Below are positions 54,301 to 64,000 of a DNA stretch of 64,000 nucleotides, one piece after another; the first letter of the stretch is position 1; each line of letters opens with the position of its first letter. The stretch spans positions 1-64,000 of the forward strand of contig JAJDVS010000049.1 of assembly GCA_022825945.1 (NCBI GenBank). The letters are read 5' to 3'. Origin of the DNA: Pseudomonadales bacterium (GTDB lineage Bacteria; Pseudomonadota; Gammaproteobacteria; Pseudomonadales; Pseudohongiellaceae). Below the pieces are notes generated by a model. The model did not search any database, was not told where the DNA came from, and worked only from the letters and a program-made list of their open reading frames with translations. The position numbers were made by a program, and so were the translations under genes.

Positions 54301-55656
54301 ATGAGCTACAAATACAAGATTGACCGTCGCGCTTTTATGAAACAGGCCGGCATTGCCGCGGTCGCGGGTTCAGTGGCCGGCGCAGGCAGCCTCAGGGCCC
54401 AGCAGGGCGTTCCCCGCGGCGCCTCTGCCGCAGACTATGACTTTGACGAAATCTATGATCGCATCGGCACCGATTGCAGCAAGTGGGATGGCCAGATCGA
54501 GCGCTGGGGCGAGCAACTGAAAATCCCCATGGGGGTCGCCGACATGGATTTTCGGGTAGCGCCCTGTATCACGGAAGCCTTGCGGGAGCGAATTTCGCAC
54601 GAGGTTTACGGCTATATGGAGACGCCGGATTCCTACCACGATTCGATCGTCAACTGGAACGAACGCCGCTATGGCACGGTGCTTGAGCGCGGCATGCTGC
54701 TCGATTCCCCCGCGCTGCTGCCGGGCCTGCTCGCCGCGCTGCGGGCTTTCAATCCTCCCGGCGCCAGGGTGGTCATGCAGACTCCGGGCTACAACGGCTT
54801 TTTCTCAACCATCCGCAAGGGCTTCGTGATCGAGGAAAACCGCCTGCGGGAAGTGAACGGCGTGTACGAAATGGATTTCGACGATCTCGACCGCAAGCTG
54901 GCCCAGGACGACGTGCATACTTTCATTCTCTGCAATCCGCACAATCCCATGGGCAATTGCTGGGACCGCGCCACCCTCACCGAACTCGGCGAGCTTTGCA
55001 ACCGGCACAATGTCATCGTGCTCGCGGACGAAATTCACTGCGACTTCGTCAATGAAGGCCGGGAATACGTGCCCTACGCCAATCTCGCCGATGAACTCGT
55101 CATGAACAGCGTGACTTTCAAGTCCGCCAGCAAGTCCTTCAATCTCGCCGCCTTCAAGGATGCCTATCTCTTTTCCCACAATCCGGAGCTGATGTCCCGC
55201 ATCCGCGCCGTGGGCGACAATGCCACGATCAACTCCCTCGGCATCATCGCCTCCCAGGCCGCCCTGGAAGAGGGCGGCGACTGGCTCGACGCGGTGCGGG
55301 CCTACCTGTCCGACAATGCAAGGTATGCGTCGAACTTCATCAATGAGCGGGTTCCCCACATCAGCGCCAACGAGCCCGAAGGGACTTATCTGTCCTGGCT
55401 CAACGTGGAGCCCCTGATCGAGCGTCTCGGCGCCGTGGAAACCGCCGCCGCCGAGACTGCGGCGCAAAGCCCGGATGCCGACGAAATCACGCCGGAAGCC
55501 ATCGTCGAGCGCTATTTCGTAGAAAACGCCGGCGTCAAGATCAATCCAGGCTCATCGTACTGGGGCCCCGGCCATATGCGGATGAACCTCGGCCTGGCCC
55601 GCCCCCTCCTCGAAGAAGCCCTGGGCCGAATCGAGCAAGCCGCCCTGCAAGCCTGA
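54301..55656 (+). CDS. Tat-signal PLP-dependent enzyme, PatB/MalY (C-S lyase/aminotransferase)-like
   Basis: N-terminus KIDRRAFMKQAGIAAVAGSVAGAGSLRAQQ; CSKWDGQIERWGEQLKIPMGVADMDF; LCNPHNPMGNCWDR; DEIHCDFV; SASKSFNLAAFKDAY. Confidence 0.88.
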   Translation: MSYKYKIDRRAFMKQAGIAAVAGSVAGAGSLRAQQGVPRGASAADYDFDEIYDRIGTDCSKWDGQIERWGEQLKIPMGVADMDFRVAPCITEALRERISHEVYGYMETPDSYHDSIVNWNERRYGTVLERGMLLDSPALLPGLLAALRAFNPPGARVVMQTPGYNGFFSTIRKGFVIEENRLREVNGVYEMDFDDLDRKLAQDDVHTFILCNPHNPMGNCWDRATLTELGELCNRHNVIVLADEIHCDFVNEGREYVPYANLADELVMNSVTFKSASKSFNLAAFKDAYLFSHNPELMSRIRAVGDNATINSLGIIASQAALEEGGDWLDAVRAYLSDNARYASNFINERVPHISANEPEGTYLSWLNVEPLIERLGAVETAAAETAAQSPDADEITPEAIVERYFVENAGVKINPGSSYWGPGHMRMNLGLARPLLEEALGRIEQAALQA

Positions 55657-55833
55657 TCCGTTCGCCAGGAGCCTGCGCCGCAGACGACTGGGCCACCAGC
55701 ATGCAAAACTCCGTTTTGGCGGGGTTTTGCCGTTTGCGGATTCGTCAAGCCGCGGCGGATTGAGTCGGTTCTGGAAGTGGGCAATGCCTTCGCGGGCATA
55801 AATATCCCGTTTGGCGCCCTGGTCCTTGCGCCT

Positions 55834-57264
55834 TCAGGGGGCGATCCGGGGCCAGGGGGCGGCTTGTTCCAGTTGCCGGGCGAGTTGCAGCAGGCATGAG
55901 TCCCGGCCCCAGGCGGCGGTGAACATGACGCCGGTGGGCAGGCCCCGCGCGGTCCGGTGCAGCGGGACCGACATCGAGGGCTGGCCGGTGCCGTTACAGA
56001 CCGCGGTGAAGCCGCTGTATTGGCGGAAGCGGCTGATGTATTCGCGCTGGTCCTCGCTGTTCATGTCGAGCCAGCCGAGTTTGGCTGTGGTGCGGGCAAG
56101 CACTGGCGAGACGATGACATCGACTTTCTGGTGGACCCGCGCCATCACTAGTTCGGCGAGACGCAACTGATCCCGGGCGGCGAGATAGTCGGTGGCGCCG
56201 ACTTTGCGGCCGCGCCCCGCCATGAACCGGGTCGATCGTTCCACGGGAACCTCGTCGAGATTCATGCCGAAATGCCGCATGCCCCGGCTGATGGCCTGCC
56301 AGACATGAACGCAGACAATCCGCCCCATCGCTACGCTGAGTGATTCGTAATCCAGCGGATGCGCGAAGGACTCGACTTCATGGCCGAGGCTTTGGCAAAG
56401 CTCCGCCGCGCCATGCACCGCCGCGGCGCAGTCTTCATCGAGTTTTTCACCCATGGGATGGCTGTCCTGGATGCCGATGCGAAGTTGCGGGCAGGGTTCC
56501 CGATGCGATGCGAGGAAGGACGCCGGCGCATCGGGGCGGGGGAACAGATGCTGCCCCGGTGGCAGGGTGATCAGGTCGAGAAAGGCGGCGCTGTCCCGCA
56601 CGCTGCGCGATACCACATGCTCCACCGCCATGCCGCTCCAGTTTTCCGATTGCACGGAGCCCACCTCGGTGAGGCCGCGGCTCGGTTTGAGCCCGAACAG
56701 CCCGCAGCAGCTTGCCGGAATCCGTATCGAGCCGCCACCGTCGGAAGCCTGGGCGACGGGGACGATACCGGCCGCCACCGCCGCCGCCGCGCCGCCGCTG
56801 GAGCCGCCGGTGGAATATTCCCGGTTCCAGGGATTGCGCGCGGGGCCGAGCGCCACGGGTTCGGTGGTCAGGGTCAGGCCGAATTCCGGGGTATTGGTCT
56901 TGCCGAGCATGGTCAGGCCGGCGTCTTCGTAGCGTTTCACGATGGGCGAACTGGCTTTGGCTCGATAGTCCTTGAACAACTCGCTGCCAAAACTGGTTCC
57001 CGCGCCACGAAGATTGTCCAGGTCCTTGATCAGGAAGGGAATCCCGGCAAGCGCTCCCGGCGATTCGGCGGCTTCATCCAGCGCCTTCGCCTGTGCAAGG
57101 GCCTGCTCATACAGAGGCAGGTTGATGGCATTGCAATCCGGATTGCGCTGCTCCGCCCGGGCGATGGCGGCCTCGTTCAGCTCGGCCCGGCTGAAATCGC
57201 CACGTTCCAGCCCGGCGGCGCAATCGAGGGCGTCCATGGCAAGGTAGTCATTTTCCCCAAGCAT
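55834..57264 (-). CDS. Amidase (amidase-signature family)
   Basis: PFLIKDLDNLRGAGTSFGSELFKDY; STGGSSGGAAAAVAAGIVPVAQASDGGGSIRIPASCCGLFGLKPSRG. Confidence 0.93.
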   Translation of the reverse strand: MLGENDYLAMDALDCAAGLERGDFSRAELNEAAIARAEQRNPDCNAINLPLYEQALAQAKALDEAAESPGALAGIPFLIKDLDNLRGAGTSFGSELFKDYRAKASSPIVKRYEDAGLTMLGKTNTPEFGLTLTTEPVALGPARNPWNREYSTGGSSGGAAAAVAAGIVPVAQASDGGGSIRIPASCCGLFGLKPSRGLTEVGSVQSENWSGMAVEHVVSRSVRDSAAFLDLITLPPGQHLFPRPDAPASFLASHREPCPQLRIGIQDSHPMGEKLDEDCAAAVHGAAELCQSLGHEVESFAHPLDYESLSVAMGRIVCVHVWQAISRGMRHFGMNLDEVPVERSTRFMAGRGRKVGATDYLAARDQLRLAELVMARVHQKVDVIVSPVLARTTAKLGWLDMNSEDQREYISRFRQYSGFTAVCNGTGQPSMSVPLHRTARGLPTGVMFTAAWGRDSCLLQLARQLEQAAPWPRIAP

Positions 57265-57285
57265 TTCATCTTCTCCGCTGGATTT

Positions 57286-58302
57286 TCATTCGAAGCGGCG
57301 GCCGGTGTACCAGGCGGCCGCCCGCACTTGTTCCGCCACCCTGTCCACCACGCCGAGCACAAGGGCGAACAGCGCCATCCGTACGAGCACGCCATTGTCG
57401 GTCTGGCGAAAAATCGCGAGATTGGGATGCTGGTTCAAATCCTCGTCGAGTTCGTTGGCTTCGGCCCGGGTGTCCCGGGGCAGGGGGTGCATGATGACAG
57501 TGTTCGGCTGGCAATGTCTGGTGTAAATCGCCTGATTGAGGCGGAAGCGGCCGCGGTAGATGTCGGCTTCAAGCCGGCTGTCGAAGCGTTCTTCCTGGAT
57601 CCGGGTCAGATAGACGGTGTCATTGTCGTGCAGGCCGTCGGCCATGTCTTCGGTTTCGCTCACGCTGTGACCCGCGGCGCGCAACTCGGCCACGATTTCA
57701 TCCGGCATCCGCAGTTGTTTCGGCGAGATCAGGTTGAAACTGATATCGCGATAGAGCAGCAGCAATCTCGACAGTGAATGCACCGTGCGGCCGTGCTTGA
57801 GGTCTCCCACCATGCCGATTCGCATACCGTCGATCATGCGTCGCCTTGATTCGAGTTCCTTGCGGATGGTGTACAGGTCGAGCAGCGCCTGGGACGGATG
57901 TTCGTTGACGCCATCGCCGCCGTTGATCACCGGCACGCGGCTCGCTTCCGCGAACTCGGCCACCGAACCGGCCCGGGGGTGGCGCATGACGATGACGTCG
58001 CTATAGCCGCTGATGACTCGCGCCGTATCGTATAGCGACTCACCCTTGGTGATCGAGGATGCCCCGATTTCTGCGGTTTCCCGCACGTGCCCGCCGAGCA
58101 TGTTGAAGGCGCAGCCGAAGCTGACCCGGGTGCGGGTGCTAGGTTCGAAGAACATGTTGCCGAGGATGGCGCCGTCGAGCGCCTTGCTTACTTGTTTTCG
58201 CTGCGCGAAAGGCTCCATACTGTCGGCCACGCCGAAAATCCGCTCGACATCGGGACGCTGGAACTGTTGCACGCTGATGATATGGGCGCCGCGAAAATCC
58301 AT
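57286..58302 (-). CDS. pyrB: Aspartate carbamoyltransferase catalytic subunit-like
   Basis: FFEPSTRTRVSFGCAFNMLGG; SDVIVMRHPRAGSVAEFAEASRVPVINGGDGVNEHPSQALLDLYTI; MVGDLKHGRTVHSLSRLL; MHPLPRD. Confidence 0.88.
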   Translation of the reverse strand: MDFRGAHIISVQQFQRPDVERIFGVADSMEPFAQRKQVSKALDGAILGNMFFEPSTRTRVSFGCAFNMLGGHVRETAEIGASSITKGESLYDTARVISGYSDVIVMRHPRAGSVAEFAEASRVPVINGGDGVNEHPSQALLDLYTIRKELESRRRMIDGMRIGMVGDLKHGRTVHSLSRLLLLYRDISFNLISPKQLRMPDEIVAELRAAGHSVSETEDMADGLHDNDTVYLTRIQEERFDSRLEADIYRGRFRLNQAIYTRHCQPNTVIMHPLPRDTRAEANELDEDLNQHPNLAIFRQTDNGVLVRMALFALVLGVVDRVAEQVRAAAWYTGRRFE

Positions 58303-58445
58303 GAAAATCTTCCGAAAGGAGGCCCGGCTGGCGATTTCCGACTGCCTGCATACTACAACATATCTTCGGATATGAGCATCGAAGAAGAACAGGCGAAACT
58401 CGCCAACCCGAGTCGCCGCCATATCTGTACGGACACCGCCGCACG

Positions 58446-59864
58446 ATGATGGAGAACTCGATCTACTGGTACGACTTCGAAAGTTTCGGCAGCGACGCGC
58501 GCCGGGGCCGGGCCTCGCAGTTCGCCGGATTGCGAACCGATGAGAATCTCCAGCCCATCGGCGAGCCGCTCGTGCTTCACTGCCGGCCCGCGCCGGATTT
58601 TCTGCCGGATCCCGTGGCCTGCCTGATCACTGGAATCACGCCCCGGACCGCCCTGGAAAAGGGCGTGGGCGAGGCCGAATTCATCGGCCGCATCCACGAG
58701 GAATTCAGCAAGCCGGGAACCTGTATCGCGGGCTACAACAATATCCGCTTCGATGATGAACTGACCCGGCAGTTGCTCTACCGCAACTTCTTCGACGCCT
58801 ACGGGCACGAGTGGCGCAATGGCAATTCCCGCTGGGACATTATCGACATGGGCAGGCTTTGCGCCGCCACTCGTCCCGAAGGCGTCAACTGGCCGAAAAC
58901 CGAAGAAGGCGCGGTGACTTTCGGTCTCGAATCGCTATGCGCGGCCAATGGGCTGGAACACGAACACGCCCACGATGCCCTGTCGGACGTCAAGGCGACC
59001 ATCGCCTTCGCGGGACTGATCCGGGAACGGCAGCCGCGGCTGTTTGACTATGTCTACCAGTTGCGACACAAGTCCCGGGTTGCCGCCGGGATGGATCTGT
59101 CCAGCCACAGGCCGGTATTGCATGTATCCGGCAGATACCCCGCGCGGCGAGGCTGCCTGGCGCTGGTGATTCCCCTGGGCGCGCATCCGGTGAACAGCAA
59201 TGGCGTGGTGGTCTACGATTTGCGCATCGACCCCCGGCAGTGGGCGGAACTGAGCCCGGAACAGCTTGGCGAGCGCCTGTTCACGCCCCGGGAACAAGAC
59301 GGCGGCGAGCGCCCGCCGCTGAAAATCATCAGCCGCAATCATTGTCCGGTGGTGACTTCGCCGGCGGCGCTGCCGGCCGAGCGGGCGGCGGAGTTTGGCA
59401 TCGATCATGATGCCTGCCGCGAGCATTGGGAATATCTCACCGCCAGACCGGAATTGATGGAGCGGTTTTGCCGGTTGTATCAGGAGGATGGTTTCCGCAG
59501 CCGGGAAGAAGACCCGGACTTCATGATTTACAGCGGCTTTTTCAGCGACAGCGACCGGACTCTCATGGAGACCCTGCGCGATATAGAGCCCGGTGACCTG
59601 GGCCGGATGAACCTGCCGTTCCGCGACCCGCGCCTGCCGGAAATGCTATTCCGTTACCGGGCGCGCAATTATCCCGAAACGCTCTCCGCGGACGAGACCG
59701 GCAAATGGCGGGATTTTCGCCGCGAGCGCCTGAATGATCCGAAAGCCCTGGCGGACTACGAGCGGTCCCTGGCGGAGGCCGAATCCAGCGAGTTTGCCAA
59801 CCGCGATGCGATTCTTGGCGAAGTGACCGAGTACGTGGCCGGCATTCGCGCCGCGGTTGCATAG
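58446..59864 (+). CDS. sbcB: Exodeoxyribonuclease I
   Basis: IYWYDFESFGSDARRGRASQFAGLRTDENL; CIAGYNNIRFDDELTRQLLYRNFFDAYGHEW. Confidence 0.95.
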   Translation: MMENSIYWYDFESFGSDARRGRASQFAGLRTDENLQPIGEPLVLHCRPAPDFLPDPVACLITGITPRTALEKGVGEAEFIGRIHEEFSKPGTCIAGYNNIRFDDELTRQLLYRNFFDAYGHEWRNGNSRWDIIDMGRLCAATRPEGVNWPKTEEGAVTFGLESLCAANGLEHEHAHDALSDVKATIAFAGLIRERQPRLFDYVYQLRHKSRVAAGMDLSSHRPVLHVSGRYPARRGCLALVIPLGAHPVNSNGVVVYDLRIDPRQWAELSPEQLGERLFTPREQDGGERPPLKIISRNHCPVVTSPAALPAERAAEFGIDHDACREHWEYLTARPELMERFCRLYQEDGFRSREEDPDFMIYSGFFSDSDRTLMETLRDIEPGDLGRMNLPFRDPRLPEMLFRYRARNYPETLSADETGKWRDFRRERLNDPKALADYERSLAEAESSEFANRDAILGEVTEYVAGIRAAVA

Positions 59865-59921
59865 GCCGCCGCAAGCGCCATACTATTTCCGCCTCCGGGA
59901 TTGATGCTCCCCGCCCTCCCC

Positions 59922-61109
59922 ATGGAATCAACACAAACCGACAGCAGGAAGCGGCAGGATCCGTTTTCCTCCATCCGGCCCTACCGTGACCTTGAAATCA
60001 GGCCGGTACTGGATCGCCTGCTGGAAGATCGGGAGTTTCTCGACACCATGGCGGCTTTCCACAGCCCCCGTCTCTCCCGCTGGCTGCCCGGATTGCTGCG
60101 GTCGCTGGTCACCCGCCGCCTGCGCGGTTTCATCAAGCCGGTATGCGATGTGGACAGCATGCAGCAGGTGGTTGCGGTATACATGGACCGCGCCGTCTCG
60201 TCCGCCACCTGGGGGCTGAGCCAGCAGGGCCTGGAAAAGCTTGACCCGGGCAAGTCCTACCTGTTCCTGAGCAATCATCGCGATATCGTCATGGACCCGG
60301 CTTTCACCAATCTGCTGCTGCACCGGGCCGGATTCACCACCCTGCAAATCGGTGTGGGGGACAATCTGCTCAAGCGGCCCTGGGTTGCCGACCTCATGCG
60401 GGCGAACAAGAGTTTTATCGTGCATCGCTCGCTGAAGGGACGCGAGCGGCTGTTGGCGCTAAAGCTGCTTTCGGAATACATCCATCATTGCGTGGCCGGC
60501 GGCGAGAATGTGTGGCTCGCCCAGCGCGAAGGCCGCGCCAAGAATGGCATCGACCGCACCGACCCGACCCTGCTCAAGATGCTTGCCATGGGTGCCAGAA
60601 AACTGCCCCTGAATGAAAGTCTCGCCCGGCTGCATATCGTTCCCGTGGCGATTTCCTATGAGTTCGACCCATGCGACGCCCTGAAAGCCCGGGAATTGCG
60701 GGAAGTGGAAACCACGGGCGGATTCACCCGCACCGAGGCCGGCGACCTGCGCAGCATCGCCGCGGGCATGACCGGCTTCAAGGGCGGGGTGCATGTGGCT
60801 TTCGGCGAAGAACTGTCTTGCGAATCCGATGATGCCGAAGAGTGGGCCGCGGCCATAGACCGGCAGATCATCCACAATTACCGGCTCCACCCGACCAACT
60901 ACCGGGCGCTGGAAATCCTGCTGCGGGAAGGTGAGGTGCTGGCGCCGGAGTTGATGGAAGCGGCAAGCGGACACAAGGGAGACAGCCGTTCCCGGGAACG
61001 TTTCGATCGGCGCCTGGCCAGGGTGGACAAGGATCTGCGCAAGACCTGGCTTTACGGCTACGCCAATCCCGTGATCAGCCGGTTTGCGAACGGGGCGGGC
61101 GCGAATTGA
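59922..61109 (+). CDS. Glycerol-3-phosphate/1-acylglycerol-3-phosphate acyltransferase-like
   Basis: LFLSNHRDIVMDPAFTNLLL (NHxxxxD-like motif), VWLAQREGRAKNG. Confidence 0.82.
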   Translation: MESTQTDSRKRQDPFSSIRPYRDLEIRPVLDRLLEDREFLDTMAAFHSPRLSRWLPGLLRSLVTRRLRGFIKPVCDVDSMQQVVAVYMDRAVSSATWGLSQQGLEKLDPGKSYLFLSNHRDIVMDPAFTNLLLHRAGFTTLQIGVGDNLLKRPWVADLMRANKSFIVHRSLKGRERLLALKLLSEYIHHCVAGGENVWLAQREGRAKNGIDRTDPTLLKMLAMGARKLPLNESLARLHIVPVAISYEFDPCDALKARELREVETTGGFTRTEAGDLRSIAAGMTGFKGGVHVAFGEELSCESDDAEEWAAAIDRQIIHNYRLHPTNYRALEILLREGEVLAPELMEAASGHKGDSRSRERFDRRLARVDKDLRKTWLYGYANPVISRFANGAGAN

Positions 61110-62763
61110 GTCGCTGGCGCAGCTTTTGCAGCCGCTGGCCAAGCGACTTGCGGGCTTGGGGGCTCAGCGGGCCGGAGCAGGCCAAAGCGATTTCCGCATC
61201 CCGCAGGCTGGCCGCGAGTTGCTTGTTGTCCGGTCCGCGTTTGCCAAAGCCGCTGGCGAGTTGCTGCAATTGCAATTCCATGCGCAGGGACTGGTCTTCC
61301 CGCGGCGAATTGAGCCCGGCGTCGATTTCGAACCGGACCAGGGTTTGGCGCTGCCGCCGCTCGCAGGCTTCGGCCTGGGCGCCGAGTTCGGTCAATGAGC
61401 CCACGGCAAGCAAAGCCTGCAGGCGATCGGCGAGCGCCTTCTCGCAGGAATCATCGGTTGCGGGCAGTTGCTCCCAGTCCCCGGTTTCGATGCCCTGATG
61501 CAACTCGCTGAAGTGCTCGGCGTTGCCGGCGCTGAACAGGCTGGCTTCGATCTTTTCCAGAAAACCGGTGCGCGGTCCAAGCCCGGCAAGCTTTTCATCA
61601 TGGCGCCGCTCCGCCGGCGGCCTGGCAAGCTCCCGGCGTTTTTCCCGCTCTTCCCGCTGCTGCTGGAAAATCCCGTCGCAGGCTTTCTGGAACGATTCCC
61701 GCAGGCGTTTTTCCTCGCGAAAATCCGCCGGGCCAATTCTTTTCCATTCGGTTTGCAGCCGCTTCGCTTCATTCGCCGCGCCGGACTTGTCATCCTGCCC
61801 GGCAAGCTGCTGCGCCAGCTTGAGCAGCGAGCGCTTGCGCTGCGCATTTTTTGCCACGGCGTCCTTGCGCAGGCTCGTGAGCTGTTTCAGGGCCGCGTAG
61901 TAGCGTTTCTGCAAGGGCTTGATTTTTGACCGTTCCACCGGGGCGTGCTGCTTCCAGGAAGCATTGCACTCGGAAATCAGCTGATTCAGTTTGAGAATGT
62001 GAATCGGCTGGTCGCCGAGTTCGGCCAGTTTCTGCTCAAGGCGCTCGCAGAGTTCCTCGCGTATCTCCAGGTTCTGCGCCATGAGTTGCTTGCGTTCGCG
62101 AAAATACGCCTTGCAGGGCGCATGGGCCTGATCGGACAGTTTCTTGAATTCGCGCCAGAGCTTTTCGTTCTGCTCGGACCTGCCAAGGGCTTTCCACTGG
62201 TCGTGCATGAGTTGGATCTGCTTGCCCAGGTCGCGGGGCGCGAGCCCTGCCTCGGGAAGCGCTTTCATTTCGGCAATCAACTCCCGTTTTTTTTGCGTGG
62301 CGGCGTAGCTGCGCCATTTGCGGAGTTCCAGCACCTGTCCCTTGCTGGCGTTGGCTTCCTTCTGCATCGCCGTACGCAGCTTGCCGGTGCATTGCTGGAT
62401 ATTGCCCTGGATACGGTCCCACAAGGCCAGGGCGTCCCTGGACTGGCCGGCTTCCAGCGCTTCGGCCAGTTTTTCGAGTTGCTCCTGCAGCCGCTCCCGC
62501 AGTTGTTGCTGAAATTGATGGTTTTTTTCCAGCAGTTGCAGCAGGGCCTGCCAGTGTTCGTTGCCGGAGTTCGGTCTGCCGACTTTTTCGAAGCCGCGGC
62601 GCAGATTGGCAAGTTCCTGGCTCTGCTTGTGGCTGATTTTGGCCAGTTTCGCGATCAACTCGGGCGGGAAATCCGCAGCGGAAACTGCCTCGACGGGCCC
62701 GGAATCGGCAGGGCCCGGCTGCGCGGCCAGGGGTTCTGATTCGGTGGTTTCGGTCGCCTGCAT
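61075..62763 (-). CDS. DUF349 domain protein
   Basis: Repeated basic/aromatic helical DUF349 units (LMHDQWKALGRSEQNEKLWREFKKLSDQAHAPCKAYF; LQTEWKRIGPADFREEKRLRESFQKACDGIF). Confidence 0.85.
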   Translation of the reverse strand: MQATETTESEPLAAQPGPADSGPVEAVSAADFPPELIAKLAKISHKQSQELANLRRGFEKVGRPNSGNEHWQALLQLLEKNHQFQQQLRERLQEQLEKLAEALEAGQSRDALALWDRIQGNIQQCTGKLRTAMQKEANASKGQVLELRKWRSYAATQKKRELIAEMKALPEAGLAPRDLGKQIQLMHDQWKALGRSEQNEKLWREFKKLSDQAHAPCKAYFRERKQLMAQNLEIREELCERLEQKLAELGDQPIHILKLNQLISECNASWKQHAPVERSKIKPLQKRYYAALKQLTSLRKDAVAKNAQRKRSLLKLAQQLAGQDDKSGAANEAKRLQTEWKRIGPADFREEKRLRESFQKACDGIFQQQREEREKRRELARPPAERRHDEKLAGLGPRTGFLEKIEASLFSAGNAEHFSELHQGIETGDWEQLPATDDSCEKALADRLQALLAVGSLTELGAQAEACERRQRQTLVRFEIDAGLNSPREDQSLRMELQLQQLASGFGKRGPDNKQLAASLRDAEIALACSGPLSPQARKSLGQRLQKLRQRLNSRPPRSQTG

Positions 62764-62847
62764 GGCTCTGCCCGTGGTCAGCTATGGCGAACGGTGGCCA
62801 GTGTAACAGAACCCGAAGCTTGCGGCGTATGCCTCCAGGCGGGCTCG

Positions 62848-62946
62848 CCTTTTCCGTCGTTCTGCTTGCAGTCGCAGAATCTCCTTGAGAGGCCACTGCA
62901 TGAGATTCTGCGACTGCGCTTCGCTTCGCGCAGAATGACGGAAAGG
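62848..62946. repeat. Hairpin-core repeat upstream of dinG
   Basis: CCTTTTCCGTCGTTCTGCTTGCAGTCGCAGAATCTC-N18-GAGATTCTGCGACTGCGCTTCGCTTCGCGCAGAATGACGGAAAGG. Confidence 0.78.
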
Positions 62947-63037
62947 GGAACTCCGCGCAGAATACCGGGAATGAGAGTTTCCGGGGCGGGGTGCTATACT
63001 TTGCCGCCGCTTTTTCCGATCGGCAAGGCAAACGCCT

Positions 63038-64000
63038 GTGGACTCCCTCAAACAGCAGATCCAGTCGGAATACCGGCGGATTCTTGCCGCCCGGGATTTT
63101 CGCCCGCGGTCCGGGCAGCGGCAAATGATCGCCGAGATATTCAATACCCTTTCCCGGCAAGGCGAAGAGGGCGAAGGCCCCATCTGCGTGGTGGAGGCGG
63201 GCACCGGCACCGGCAAGACCCTGGCCTATCTGCTCGGCGCCCTGCCGCTGGCCATGGAGTCCGAACGCAAGCTGATTGTCGCAACGGCGACCATCTCCCT
63301 CCAGGAACAGCTCGTCCACAAGGATATTCCGCAACTGTTGGAATCCTCGGAACTGCGTTTCAATTTTGCCCTGGCCAAGGGTCGGGGACGCTATCTGTGT
63401 CGCCTGAAACTGGAAAATCTGCTCCACGGCGACGACAGCCGCGCCGCCCTGCGGGACCTGTTCGCGGAAAACCTGCCGGATGCCGACAGCGCCGACCTCA
63501 AGCTCTGGGAAGAGATGCAGGAGGAACTGGATGGCGGCCATTGGCGCGGCGACCGGGATGAATGGCGCGAGCCCCTGGCCAATGAGCGCTGGCTTCCCCT
63601 TGCCGCCCAGCGCGGCGAGTGTTCCGGGCCACGCTGTCGGTTGTACCGCAAATGCTGTTTCTTCAACGCCAGATTCGATCTCGACAAGGCCGACTGCATC
63701 GTCGCCAACCAAGACCTGGTGCTGACCGATCTGGCCCTTGGCGGCGGCGTGGTGCTGCCGCCGCCGGAAAAAAGCATTTACGTATTCGATGAAGCCCACC
63801 ACCTGCCGGAAAAAAGCAACCGCCATTTTGCCCACGGCATCCGCGTCAAGGCGGAAAGCGTCTGGCTGGAACGCAGCGGGAACATTCTGGGGAAAATGCG
63901 GGATCAGCAGATCATCGAAAGCAGTGATGCCAATGGATTCAACAAGTTGCTGACGGAACTTGGCAATCGCTTGCAAATGGCGTACTTGCTGCTGGAGGAG
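63038..64000 (+). CDS. dinG: ATP-dependent DNA helicase DinG-like, 3' truncated by window edge (missing from the ORF track)
   Basis: GTG start; MDSLKQQIQSEYRRILAARDFRPRSGQRQMIAEIF..VVEAGTGTGKTLAYLLGALPLA..CSGPRCRLYRKCCFFNARFDLDKADCIVANQDLVL..VFDEAHHLPEKSNRH. Confidence 0.93.
   Translation, partial: MDSLKQQIQSEYRRILAARDFRPRSGQRQMIAEIFNTLSRQGEEGEGPICVVEAGTGTGKTLAYLLGALPLAMESERKLIVATATISLQEQLVHKDIPQLLESSELRFNFALAKGRGRYLCRLKLENLLHGDDSRAALRDLFAENLPDADSADLKLWEEMQEELDGGHWRGDRDEWREPLANERWLPLAAQRGECSGPRCRLYRKCCFFNARFDLDKADCIVANQDLVLTDLALGGGVVLPPPEKSIYVFDEAHHLPEKSNRHFAHGIRVKAESVWLERSGNILGKMRDQQIIESSDANGFNKLLTELGNRLQMAYLLLEE

Noticed and set aside
55703-55730. GCAAAACTCCGTTTTGGCGGGGTTTTGC hairpin between convergent genes as a terminator
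   Set aside because: The stem is imperfect and no clear U-tract follows on either strand; function undetermined.
56359-57777. 472-aa plus-strand ORF antisense to amidase and pyrB
   Set aside because: Crosses two genes with clear catalytic motifs on the other strand.

Overview
GC-rich bacterial chromosomal window, best explained as a gammaproteobacterium. The evidence is conserved synteny: asd-fimV-like-truA-trpF-trpB-trpA-accD-folC-SPOR-cvpA-purF, smc-zipA-ligA-djlA, prfB-lysS, and bepA-like/tusA/dapA/bamC. Most of the window is housekeeping: amino-acid biosynthesis (aroC, leuCD, asd, trpFBA, dapA, ilvD), nadA, a complete prfB with the canonical programmed +1 frameshift, lysS, ung, queD, pyk, ogt, pyrB-like, sbcB, and a truncated dinG at the right edge. 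There are two tRNAs (Val-TAC, Asp-GTC). No rRNA, CRISPR array, prophage or transposase was seen. The most interesting non-genic signal is a dispersed intergenic repeat family that behaves like a non-autonomous mobile element (MITE). Three copies have terminal inverted repeats (C[A/G]GCAATTCTCATT[A/T]TGG) bounded by 9-bp direct repeats, i.e. apparent target-site duplications. Several copies share a hairpin core (GTCGCAGAATCTC-N18-GAGATTCTGCGAC) with an 18-nt loop. Other points: a large Calx-beta protein with a duplicated Cys-bounded C-terminal module; a three-gene GltD-like/ferredoxin + KorA + KorB operon; tandem DUF6644-like membrane genes, one with an apparent frameshift; two neighbouring Tat-signal PLP enzymes; an orphan RelB/RHH-like antitoxin beside tRNAs; a minimal FimV-like protein without an evident LysM domain; and absence of leuB between leuD and asd. 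All calls come from reading the sequence and translations only; no database search was run.
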